Below are positions 16,614 through 23,276 of a DNA stretch of 64,000 bases, piece by piece. Each line of letters begins with the position of its first letter. Position 1 is the first letter of the stretch. Where the stretch lies: positions 248,001 through 312,000 of the forward strand of contig NZ_VFMU01000001.1 in the NCBI RefSeq assembly GCF_006715225.1, read 5' to 3'. The position numbers and the translations under genes are program-made. The DNA comes from Arthrobacter sp. SLBN-112. Lineage in GTDB: Bacteria > Actinomycetota > Actinomycetes > Actinomycetales > Micrococcaceae. The notes under the pieces are model-generated. The model was not told the DNA's origin and did no database searches. It saw nothing but the letters and a program-made list of their open reading frames with translations.

Positions 16614-17294
16614 TCAGGCTCCGGGGGTGCTGGCGGCACCGGGAAGAAGGGACGCCGCGGGTTCGCTGTACTCGACCCGCAAAAGCGAGCCGTCGTCGTC
16701 GAACACCAAGGACGTAACGGATGTCAGGGTGCACTCGCGCTTGCGCGGATCGTGCCACAGGGGCCGGCCTTCGGCGCTCAGCCGGGCGGTCCAGATGGGC
16801 AGCTGGTGGCTCACCAGGATTGCCTCGGGCCCGCGGGGGCCAAAGTCGCCCGCAGCGAGTTCAATGGCCCGCAGCCGGGCGTCCTGCGCAGCCGCGGCCA
16901 CCCTTGCGGCCTGCTGCTTGTACGGTTCGCCCCAGGACGGGCGCAGCGGGTTGACCAGGCGCGGCCAGTGGCGCGGCCGCCGGAGCTCGGCCTTGGTGAC
17001 CTTCATGCCCTCGAAGTAGTTTTCGGCTTCGATGATCCGCTCATCGGTGTGGATCTGCAGGCGCAGGGCTTCCGACGTCGGCCGCGCAGTCTCCTGCGCA
17101 CGGTCCAGCGGGGAGGCGGCCAGGTAGGTGATGCGGGCGCCGAGCTCGGCGCGCTGCCGGAAGTGTTCTGCGAGCGTCCGGGCCATCTCCTGTCCCAGTT
17201 CGGAGAGGTGGAATTCGGGAAGCCGCCCATAGAGAACGCCGTCGGGATTATGGACCTCGCCGTGGCGGAGCAGATGGACAGTGGCTTGGGGCAT
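16614..17294 (-). CDS. Histidine phosphatase (phosphoglycerate-mutase-like)
   Basis: 226-residue histidine phosphatase. The catalytic RHG motif is in LLRHGEVHNPDG near the N-terminus, and the second histidine in LVSHQLPIW. The substrate is unknown. It is the first gene of the cytochrome c maturation operon, as is the PGM-like gene Rv0525 in mycobacteria, so the linkage is conserved although the role in heme or thiol metabolism is not established. Start ATG 17294 gives the expected beta-strand before RHG. Confidence 0.88.
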   Translation of the reverse strand: MPQATVHLLRHGEVHNPDGVLYGRLPEFHLSELGQEMARTLAEHFRQRAELGARITYLAASPLDRAQETARPTSEALRLQIHTDERIIEAENYFEGMKVTKAELRRPRHWPRLVNPLRPSWGEPYKQQAARVAAAAQDARLRAIELAAGDFGPRGPEAILVSHQLPIWTARLSAEGRPLWHDPRKRECTLTSVTSLVFDDDGSLLRVEYSEPAASLLPGAASTPGA

Positions 17295-17510
17295 GTTTAC
17301 CAGTTTCTCAAAGATGGCGTGCGATCCGAAATCTCCCGCACATGCTTTCTACAAACAGTAGAACTGAAGTTTTTGAAGAAATGTTCCGGGACCGGGAACA
17401 AAAGATGCAAATGCATGTTTATACTGGATGCAGCAAGTTAGTTGAGGCTTCAATAGATGAAGGTTCAACGGCAGTACAGCAGCCCGCATACCTATACAAG
17501 GAGCAACATC

Positions 17511-18059
17511 ATGGCACTTCCCGCAGACGCCACCACCGGCACCTGGACCCTGGACAACTCCCACAGCGAGATCGGCTTCACCGTCCGCCACGCAGGCATC
17601 AGCAAGGTCCGCGGCCAGTTCAAGGAAGCCGCCGCCACCCTGGACCTGGCCCAGGACGTTGCAGACTCCACGATCAACGCCACCATCCAGACCGCCAGCT
17701 TCGATTCCGGCGACGCCAACCGCGATGGCCACGTCAAGGGCGAGGACTTCTTCGACGTGGAGAAGTTCCCGGAGATCTCCTTCGTGTCCAACGGCCTGGT
17801 GGCCAAGGGCAACAGCTACGAGCTCACCGGCGACCTGACCATCAAGGGCGTCACCCGTCCGGTGACCCTGGAAACCGAGTTCAACGGCGTAGCCGTTGAT
17901 CCGTTCGGCAACACCCGCGCCGGCGTCTCCGCCGAGACCACCATCAGCCGCAAGGACTTTGGCCTCACCTGGAACGCGGCCCTGGAAGCCGGCGGCGTGC
18001 TGGTCAGCGACAAGGTTGCCATCAACCTGGAACTCGCCTTCATCGCTCCCGCAGCGTAA
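17511..18059 (+). CDS. YceI-family lipocalin-like protein
   Basis: 182 residues of the YceI beta-barrel family, whose members bind isoprenoid-like lipids such as polyprenyl chains. The hallmark start TGTWTLDNSHSEIGFTVRH and the DLTIKGVTRPVTL strand are present. ATG 17511 is preferred over 17457 because AAGGAG lies 7 nt upstream. No signal peptide is present, so this is a cytoplasmic member. It is monocistronic with a terminator after it. The AT-rich upstream region (17342-17460) looks like a promoter region but no operator was assigned. Confidence 0.92.
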   Translation: MALPADATTGTWTLDNSHSEIGFTVRHAGISKVRGQFKEAAATLDLAQDVADSTINATIQTASFDSGDANRDGHVKGEDFFDVEKFPEISFVSNGLVAKGNSYELTGDLTIKGVTRPVTLETEFNGVAVDPFGNTRAGVSAETTISRKDFGLTWNAALEAGGVLVSDKVAINLELAFIAPAA

Positions 18060-18079
18060 TTCCACCCCGCCAGGGCACA

Positions 18080-18122
18080 CCCCGGCACTAGGCCTTCCCG
18101 GCCTGGCGCCGGGGTCCCTTGT
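18080..18122 (+). terminator. Rho-independent-like terminator after yceI
   Basis: CCCCGGC ... GCCGGGG outer stem with an inner AGGCC/GGCCT stem, then TCCCTTGTTT. It lies 20 bases past the yceI stop. Confidence 0.65.
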
Positions 18123-18268
18123 TTAACGGCAACCACCTGCGGCAATAGCGGTGGAATCACCCACAACGCCGCCTGCCGGGGGTACGGTGGACTTAAGCCA
18201 TGCTGGGGGGAAGGCAGAGGACCGATTCCCGGCAGCCTACCCGGATCCCAACCTGCAGAAGGAACGCC

Positions 18269-19117
18269 ATGAGTACTCCTCCCGTCCCGCCACCCGCGCC
18301 CCAGGACCCCCATTCCGGCAACGGCCAGCCCGGGCATGACCAGGCCGGCAACCAGTCCGGAGACCAGCAGCCCCGCTACGGCCAGAACGCGCCGCAGTAT
18401 GGCCAGAATGCCCCGCAGTACGGCCAGAACGCGCCGCAGTACGGCTCCCAGCCGCCGGCAGCGCCGCAGTACGGCCAGAATGGCCCGCAGTATGGGCAGA
18501 ACCCTCCGCAGTACGGCTCCCCGTACGGCCAGAATGCATCCCAGGCCCCGGGCTACGGCCAGAATGCGCCCCAGTACGGGCAGTCGCCGTACGGGCAGTC
18601 CCCCTACGGCCAGTACCCTTCCGAGCAGCCGCAGCCCGTTGGCAGCAACGGAATCCCGCAGCTGGTGAACATCTCCTTCTGGCTGCTCATCGCGTCAGCC
18701 GTGATCTTCGTCGTCGCCATGCTCACCGGCCTCACCCAGCTGGACGACCCCGCCTACCGGCAGGCCTTTGAGCAGCAGATGGAGGCCGGCGGCGCTACCG
18801 GAGTCACCTATGACGACATCCAGGGAGTCATTGCCGGAACCCTGGTGGTGTTCGCGATCATCGGCGTGGCCCTCTACCTGCTGGTGGCCTTCTTTGTCCG
18901 TAAGGGCAAGAACTGGGCGCGCATCCTGGGCACGGTGTTCGCTGCGCTGTCAGTACTGGGCCTCTTCGGTCCCCCGAGCCTGGGCACAATCGGAACGCTC
19001 CTGGGAATCGCGGCCATCGTGCTGCTCTACCTTCCCGGAGCGGCCCCGTACTTCCGGAAGCAGCAGCCGTTCGCCAACCCGTACTCGGGCGGCTTCGGCA
19101 ACCCGTACGGACGGTAG
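18269..19117 (+). CDS. QYGQ-repeat membrane protein
   Basis: 282 residues. The first ~125 are a low-complexity proline/glutamine/tyrosine region with about ten QYGQNxP-type repeats. The remainder has three or four hydrophobic helices (about 135-155, 190-215, 225-245 and 250-265) resembling DUF4064-like small membrane proteins. AGAAGGA precedes ATG 18269. The repeat region is probably cytoplasmic and disordered, and could mediate self-association. Function unknown. It is followed by a strong bidirectional terminator shared with rex. Confidence 0.75.
   Translation: MSTPPVPPPAPQDPHSGNGQPGHDQAGNQSGDQQPRYGQNAPQYGQNAPQYGQNAPQYGSQPPAAPQYGQNGPQYGQNPPQYGSPYGQNASQAPGYGQNAPQYGQSPYGQSPYGQYPSEQPQPVGSNGIPQLVNISFWLLIASAVIFVVAMLTGLTQLDDPAYRQAFEQQMEAGGATGVTYDDIQGVIAGTLVVFAIIGVALYLLVAFFVRKGKNWARILGTVFAALSVLGLFGPPSLGTIGTLLGIAAIVLLYLPGAAPYFRKQQPFANPYSGGFGNPYGR
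18373..18618 (+). repeat. Tandem repeats encoding QYGQNAP
   Basis: About ten imperfect 21-base units (core CAGTACGGCCAGAA) encoding QYGQNAP and shorter SPYGQ variants in the N-terminal part of the membrane protein at 18269. Multiples of three keep the frame. Confidence 0.8.
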
Positions 19118-19141
19118 CGGTACCAGCGCCGACACGCAGGC

Positions 19142-19171
19142 GGCCCGGGATGCAGCATCGCATCCCGGGCC
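19142..19171. terminator. Bidirectional terminator
   Basis: GGCCCGGGATG / CATCCCGGGCC inverted repeat with an 8-nt loop between the convergent stops at 19117 and 19187. The plus side is followed by GCCTGCTTTAA. Confidence 0.75.
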
Positions 19172-19186
19172 GCCTGCTTTAACCTG

Positions 19187-19891
19187 CTAGGCCGTCTGCC
19201 CGGGCGTCTGGGCCCGTTGGGCGTGGTAGGCCAGGATCTGGAGTTCGGTGGCCATGTCCACCTTGCGGAGGTTCACGCCTTCGGGGACCTGCAGCATCAC
19301 CGGTGCGAAGCTCAGCACGCTGTGCACTCCTGCTGCCACCACGCGGTCACAAACGCCCTGGGCCACCGCGGCGGGAAGGGCCAGCACCACCATATTGGCC
19401 CCGGTCCGGTGCAGGACGGTTTCAAGGTCTGCCACGTCGCTCACGCGCAGCCATCCCACCTCGTTGCCCACCACCATCTGGTCGGCGTCGAAGATGGCCA
19501 CCACGTCGAACCCCCGCGATTCGAAGCCGCCGTAGCGCGCCAGTGCCTTGCCCAGGTTGCCGGCGCCCACTATGGCCACTTTCCAGTCGTGGGTCAGTCC
19601 CAGGGCAGCGGCAATGTGGCGACTGAGGTACTGCACCTCATAACCAACACCCCTGGTCCCGTAGGACCCCACATGGGACAAGTCCTTGCGCAGTGTCGAG
19701 GAACTGACACCGGACGCTTCTGCCAGGGATTCGGAGGAAACGCGCTCCACGCCCTCGGCCAGCAAGGTATTCAGGGCGCGGAGGTAAATGGTCAGCCGGG
19801 CCACCGCGGCAGGAGGTATCTGCTTGGCGAGTGCGCCCGTGGCATCCGGAAGGTCCGGGACAGACTGGGGCGTTGAACCCAGGGATGTCAC
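19187..19891 (-). CDS. rex: Redox-sensing transcriptional repressor Rex
   Basis: 234 residues. Rex represses respiratory and fermentation genes and releases DNA when NADH/NAD+ rises. The N-terminal winged helix (VARLTIYLRALNTL, then SSSTLRKDLSHVGSYGTRG) precedes a Rossmann domain with VAIVGAGNLGKAL. GTG 19891 is preferred over GTG 19924 because GGGAGG lies 5 nt upstream. A TTGTGA half-site like the Rex operator lies at 19913-19918, just upstream, but no full palindrome is seen, so autoregulation is only possible. In Streptomyces rex neighbours hem genes; here a glutaredoxin-like gene lies next door. Confidence 0.95.
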   Translation of the reverse strand: MTSLGSTPQSVPDLPDATGALAKQIPPAAVARLTIYLRALNTLLAEGVERVSSESLAEASGVSSSTLRKDLSHVGSYGTRGVGYEVQYLSRHIAAALGLTHDWKVAIVGAGNLGKALARYGGFESRGFDVVAIFDADQMVVGNEVGWLRVSDVADLETVLHRTGANMVVLALPAAVAQGVCDRVVAAGVHSVLSFAPVMLQVPEGVNLRKVDMATELQILAYHAQRAQTPGQTA

Positions 19892-20010
19892 CCGCACCTC
19901 CCTTGCGTCGCGTTGTGAGTCCACTCTAGGTCCCTGCCGCTCATGCCTTCAAAACCCGGGCCGTCGAGACCCATGACGTCCGGGCCTCTGATGTCACTGG
20001 CGCCACTGCC

Positions 20011-20265
20011 CTACTGGGCCATGGCGCGCTGCAGCACGCGTTCCAGGCGGGCCTCGTCGATCTTCCAGAAGTCGCGCTGCACGCCGTCCACCAGCACTAC
20101 GGGGATTTCCTCGGCATAGCGTTCACGCAGGTCGGGCTGGTTGTCCACCAGCTCTTCGCTCCACGTCAGGCCCAATGAGGCAGTGACCCGGCCGACGGCG
20201 TCGCGCGCCTCCTCGCAAAGGTGGCAGTCAGCTTTGGTGACCAGGACGACGCGGGGTGTAGCCAT
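20011..20265 (-). CDS. Glutaredoxin-like protein (DUF836 type)
   Basis: 84-residue thioredoxin-fold protein with a CHLC redox motif near 14-17 (TKADCHLCEEA) and the cis-proline segment EEIPVVLVDG. It corresponds to the small glutaredoxin-like protein beside hemA in many actinobacteria (Rv0508 type). The redox partner is unknown. It lies upstream of rex on the same strand with a 119-base gap, and is divergent from the HAD phosphatase gene. Confidence 0.88.
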   Translation of the reverse strand: MATPRVVLVTKADCHLCEEARDAVGRVTASLGLTWSEELVDNQPDLRERYAEEIPVVLVDGVQRDFWKIDEARLERVLQRAMAQ

Positions 20266-20330
20266 GGCTTAACGGTATCGCCGTTCGCGGCGTGCACGCG
20301 ACGCCGACGGCGGCCGGCCAGTGGATTGAC

Positions 20331-20336
20331 TAGACT
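20331..20336 (+). promoter_or_regulatory. Putative -10 box for a leaderless mRNA
   Basis: TAGACT, then seven bases (CGAGTCC) and ATG 20344. The same arrangement is seen at 2065-2078. No ribosome binding site is present, so initiation at the start codon is likely. Confidence 0.45.
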
Positions 20337-20343
20337 CGAGTCC

Positions 20344-21162
20344 ATGCCCGAGGAGAAATACGTCGCCGTAGTCACGCGCCCGGTTGCTGCGCCGCAGCCG
20401 GGCGAGGCGGCGTTTTTCGATGTGGACAACACCTTGATGCGTGGCGCCAGCCTCTTCCACGTAGCGCGGAAGATGCACCAGCGCGGAGCCTTCACCCTGA
20501 GGCAGGCGGCCGGTATGGCCTGGCAACAGTTCAAGTTTGTGGCCCGCGGCGAAAACATGGATGATGTCCACGCCGTCCGGGACTCGGCCCTGACCCTGGC
20601 AGTGGGCATCAGCGTGGACGACATCAAGGCGCTGGGCGAAGAAGTCTACGACGAAATGATTGCTTCACGGATCTGGCCGGGCGCCAAGGCCCTGGCCGAG
20701 CAGCACCTGAGGGTAGGCCGCCGCGTCTGGCTGGTGACGGCCACGCCCATCGAAGTGGCCACCGTGATCTCCACCCGGCTGGGACTGACCGGGGCCCTGG
20801 GAACCGTGGGCGAGGTCTCGGAGGGCATGTACACCGGCAGGCTGGTGGGAGACATCCTGCACGGCTCAGCCAAGGCCGTGGCCGTCCAGGCCATCGCCGA
20901 CGAGGAGGGCCTGGACCTTAAACGCTGCTGGGCCTACAGCGACTCCTACAATGACGTCCCGCTGCTTTCGCTGGTGGGCCACCCGGTGGCCATCAACCCG
21001 GACGCCAAGCTGCGCCGCCACGCCCGCGACCGCAACTGGCCGGTCTACGATTTCCGCGCCGGCCGGCGTGCCGCCACCTTTGGCCTGAAGGCGGCCACCT
21101 TCGGCGGAGCCGTTTACGGCCTCTGGAAGGGCTTCGCCCGCATCCGCGGCCCGCGGGTATAA
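20344..21162 (+). CDS. HAD-IB family phosphatase (SerB1-like)
   Basis: 272 residues. HAD motif I is FFDVDNTLMRG, motif II lies in VWLVTATP, and motif IV is YSDSYNDVPLLSLVGHP. This is the HAD-IB subfamily that includes phosphoserine phosphatase and actinobacterial SerB1/CicA-like proteins; the real substrate is uncertain. A C-terminal segment (GLKAATFGGAVYGLWKGF) is hydrophobic and may associate with the membrane. The start at 20344 fits the leaderless -10 box; the frame reaching to 20221 overlaps the divergent gene and is rejected. Confidence 0.88.
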   Translation: MPEEKYVAVVTRPVAAPQPGEAAFFDVDNTLMRGASLFHVARKMHQRGAFTLRQAAGMAWQQFKFVARGENMDDVHAVRDSALTLAVGISVDDIKALGEEVYDEMIASRIWPGAKALAEQHLRVGRRVWLVTATPIEVATVISTRLGLTGALGTVGEVSEGMYTGRLVGDILHGSAKAVAVQAIADEEGLDLKRCWAYSDSYNDVPLLSLVGHPVAINPDAKLRRHARDRNWPVYDFRAGRRAATFGLKAATFGGAVYGLWKGFARIRGPRV

Positions 21163-21250
21163 GAATCCAGCGAATCCTAAGTTTGTCCGCGAATCCGAAC
21201 CTTGACCGTCAGGATCTGCGAACAAGACCGGGCGCACTAACAGGAAACAG

Positions 21251-21284
21251 AAATGCCCGCCGCCTTGGAAGGCGACGGGCATTT
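21251..21284. terminator. Bidirectional terminator
   Basis: AAATGCCCG ... CGGGCATTT with an inner CGCCTT/AAGGCG stem, between the convergent HAD and bS22 genes. The A/T ends supply a U-tract in both directions. Confidence 0.8.
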
Positions 21285-21304
21285 CCACGCTGTTGGAAGT
21301 ATGT

Positions 21305-21403
21305 CTACTTCTTGTTACGGCGCTGGTGACGGGTCTTGCGAAGCAGCTTGCGGTGCTTCTTCTTGGCCATACGCTTGCGACGCTTCTTAATAACTGAACC
21401 CAC
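21305..21403 (-). CDS. 30S ribosomal protein bS22 (AURKAIP1/COX24-like)
   Basis: 32-residue, Lys/Arg-rich protein beginning GSVIKKRRKRMAKKKHRK and ending RRNKK. This is the actinobacterial bS22 ribosomal protein (Rv0500B type) that binds 16S rRNA near the decoding centre. Start GTG 21403 has AAGGAA about 7 nt upstream. The next gene upstream is the small HTH protein, the same order as Rv0500A-Rv0500B. It is short enough to be missed by length-filtered gene finders. Confidence 0.93.
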   Translation of the reverse strand: MGSVIKKRRKRMAKKKHRKLLRKTRHQRRNKK

Positions 21404-21554
21404 GAAAGTTCCTTACAAACTAGATGCAGTACCTGTCTGATGGAGAATGTCCGTGGACAGAGCTACGAACTGAACAACTGACAGATTCTTACAATGACGT
21501 AAAACGTTCCTTAACAGGGTACCGCTTATCGGGAGCGGCTCAGGACAGGCCGCC

Positions 21555-21767
21555 TCAGGCGGTCTCGGTGTGGCCGTCCACCACAGCACCCTTGAGGTAC
21601 TGTTCGACGGCGTTTTCGGGGACCCGGTAGGAGCGGCCAAAGCGCACTGCCGGCATTTCGCCGGAGTGGACCAGGCGGTAAACAGTCATTTTGGAGACTC
21701 GCATGACCTCGGCTACTTCAGCCACGGTCAGGAACTTCGCGTTGGAGAAGTTCTGTTCTGCCGACAT
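21555..21767 (-). CDS. Small excisionase-type HTH DNA-binding protein
   Basis: 70 residues with a MerR/BldC-like helix-turn-helix (LTVAEVAEVMRVSKMTVYRL) and a wing (EMPAVRFGRSYRVPENAVEQYL). Similar to the conserved actinobacterial protein next to bS22 (Rv0500A type); probably a nucleoid or regulatory protein rather than a phage excisionase, since no phage genes are nearby. ATG 21767 is chosen over an upstream in-frame start at 21857 because an AGGGA-type site is close and the extra N-terminus is not family-like. Confidence 0.85.
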   Translation of the reverse strand: MSAEQNFSNAKFLTVAEVAEVMRVSKMTVYRLVHSGEMPAVRFGRSYRVPENAVEQYLKGAVVDGHTETA

Positions 21768-21921
21768 TTCCCTATTTTCCTTTGCTGACGGATGGACAAC
21801 AGTGACCCCAGGTACGTGCCAATGCGGTGTTCCGATGCTGAGCCATCCACCAACCACCTAAACAGATACTCTAGATGTTCCTGTGGCAGATGTGAAAGTA
21901 GTGCTTCCCCTATTTCACCCC

Positions 21922-23043
21922 CTAATTTGACTGCCGCCGCTTCCGTGCCGATGCCGCCAGCTGCTCAAGGACGGACGCGGAAACGTCCCAGTCCATGCAA
22001 GCATCCGTGACGCTTTGCCCGTAGACCAGCTCCGACCGCCCGGCTGCATGTTCGGCAACATCCAGGTTCTGCGCGCCGCCCACCAGGAAGCTTTCCAGCA
22101 TCACGCCGGCCACGGCCCGCGCCGCAGCACCGCCTTCCTCCAGCTGGGCTCCGATTTCCAGGGCAACTTCAGCCTGCCGGTGGTGGCTCTTGCCGCTGTT
22201 GGCATGGCTCGCGTCCACGATCAGGCGGGGGTTCAGTCCCTTCCCAGCCAGTTCGCCGGAGGCCCGTTCGATATCGGCCGCAGAGTAGTTGGGCCCCTTC
22301 CGGCCACCGCGCAGGATCACGTGGGTGTCCGGGTTTCCGGCCGTTGCCACCAGCGCAGCCCGGCCGTCGCCGTCGATCCCCAGGAAGGCCTGGGCAGCCG
22401 CCGCGGCGCCGCACGCGTCGATGGCCACCTGAAGGCCGCCGTCGGTCCCGTTCTTGAAGCCGATGGGCATGGAGAGTCCGGAAGCGAGCTGGCGGTGGAT
22501 CTGGCTTTCGGTGGTGCGGGCGCCGATGGCACCCCAGGAGATCAGGTCCGCCATGTACTGGGGGCTGATCGGTTCCAGGAACTCGGTGGCGGTGGGCAGG
22601 CCCAGCGCGGTGACCTGCTGCAGGAACTGCCGGGCAGTCCGGAGGCCCGTGACCATGTCGTGGCTGCCGTCAAGCCGCGGATCGTTGATCAGGCCCTTCC
22701 AGCCCACCGTGGTGCGGGGCTTTTCGAAGTAGGTCCGCATCACGATCAGGAGGTCTTCCCGGTGCTTCTCCGCCTGGCTGACCAGCCGGCGGGCGTATTC
22801 CAGGCCGGCCTTGGGGTCGTGGATGGAGCAGGGGCCAACGATGACCAGCAGGCGGTCATCAACACCGTCCATGATGGCGCGCACTTCGTCGCGTCCGCGT
22901 TCGACGACGGCAGCAGCCCGGGCGTCCAGGGGCAGTTCGGCGAGGAGGTCGGAAGGAGCGGGCAGCGGAGTGAATTCGCTGACGCGCAGGTTCGAAGTGG
23001 ACTTGGTGTCGCTGGCGGGCGCTGCAGCTGTTGCGGTGCTCAT
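21922..23043 (-). CDS. 3-deoxy-7-phosphoheptulonate synthase, class I (AroF/AroG type)
   Basis: 373 residues. First committed enzyme of aromatic amino acid synthesis, condensing PEP and erythrose 4-phosphate. Class I motifs are present: VIVGPCSIHDP, the PRTTVGWKGL active-site segment, GARTTESQIHR and DASHANSGK. ATG 23043 has AGGACC upstream. An in-frame open extension to 23202 covers the leader and hairpins and is rejected. The 175-base leader contains an aromatic-codon peptide and two hairpins, so expression is probably attenuated by aminoacyl-tRNA supply. Which amino acid feedback-inhibits the enzyme cannot be read from the sequence. Confidence 0.95.
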   Translation of the reverse strand: MSTATAAAPASDTKSTSNLRVSEFTPLPAPSDLLAELPLDARAAAVVERGRDEVRAIMDGVDDRLLVIVGPCSIHDPKAGLEYARRLVSQAEKHREDLLIVMRTYFEKPRTTVGWKGLINDPRLDGSHDMVTGLRTARQFLQQVTALGLPTATEFLEPISPQYMADLISWGAIGARTTESQIHRQLASGLSMPIGFKNGTDGGLQVAIDACGAAAAAQAFLGIDGDGRAALVATAGNPDTHVILRGGRKGPNYSAADIERASGELAGKGLNPRLIVDASHANSGKSHHRQAEVALEIGAQLEEGGAAARAVAGVMLESFLVGGAQNLDVAEHAAGRSELVYGQSVTDACMDWDVSASVLEQLAASARKRRQSN

Positions 23044-23107
23044 TGTCGGGTCCTGTTCCAGATGGGAAGCGGGCCCGGATTTCAGAACCCGCCGGAGAAA
23101 CGGCGAA

Positions 23108-23129
23108 GGGCAGAGAATGATCTCTGCCC
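23108..23129 (-). terminator. Attenuator-type terminator hairpin in the DAHP synthase leader
   Basis: GGGCAGAGA / TCTCTGCCC with a 4-nt loop, 65 bases before the ATG on the minus strand. It is followed by TTCGCCGTTTCT, a weak U-tract. Its position between the leader peptide and the structural gene suggests conditional termination. Confidence 0.6.
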
Positions 23130-23130
23130 T

Positions 23131-23189
23131 GTTGGCTCTGAAGGAATGTGGATGCGTGTCAGTTAGACGCGGGCCCCTCCAGAGCCAAC
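23131..23189 (-). promoter_or_regulatory. Long-range pairing between leader peptide codons and downstream leader
   Basis: A 10-base inverted repeat (GTTGGCTCTG at 23131-23140, CAGAGCCAAC at 23180-23189), extendable to 13 pairs with a G-U. One arm is inside the leader peptide codons 10-13 just after the aromatic codons, so a stalled or moving ribosome would control pairing. It ends one base before the terminator-type hairpin. Confidence 0.55.
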
Positions 23190-23218
23190 GAAAAATACGC
23201 ATACCAACGGTTAGTCAT
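23159..23218 (-). CDS. Aromatic-rich leader peptide of the DAHP synthase gene
   Basis: 19-codon frame reading MTNRWYAYFSLALEGPASN, then TGA. Five consecutive codons hold Trp, Tyr, Ala, Tyr, Phe, the three end products of the pathway. An in-frame ATG at 23230 would add MVFS, including another Phe. There is no Shine-Dalgarno, but a TATGGT box 7 nt upstream suggests leaderless translation. It sits 115 bases before the DAHP synthase ATG and overlaps one arm of a long inverted repeat. Established parallel: the aroR leader of Corynebacterium glutamicum aroF. Function as an attenuator is inferred. Confidence 0.6.
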   Translation of the reverse strand: MTNRWYAYFSLALEGPASN

Positions 23219-23225
23219 GGAAAAG

Positions 23226-23254
23226 ACCATAAGCCCGGGCCGCGCCGGGCGCAA
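23226..23254 (-). promoter_or_regulatory. Putative promoter of the leader peptide / DAHP synthase
   Basis: TTGCGC (23254-23249), 17-nt spacer, TATGGT (23231-23226), then 7 nt to the ATG at 23218. The same 7-nt spacing occurs at the two plus-strand leaderless promoters in this window. Confidence 0.4.
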
Positions 23255-23276
23255 AATCAGCGTCCGTCACATTCTG

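Noticed and set aside
18373..18618. Possible CRISPR-like or intergenic repeat array
   Set aside because: The repeats are in frame and encode a periodic peptide, with no spacers.
19913..19918. Full Rex operator upstream of rex
   Set aside because: Only a TTGTGA half-site is present; no matching TCACAA at the right distance.
21555..21767. Phage excisionase
   Set aside because: The HTH resembles excisionases, but no integrase or attachment site is nearby and the gene sits in a conserved position beside bS22.
23044..23202. N-terminal extension of DAHP synthase, starting at 23202
   Set aside because: It would run through the terminator-like hairpin and lacks similarity to the family; ATG 23043 has its own Shine-Dalgarno. 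The leader frame at 23218 is in a different frame.
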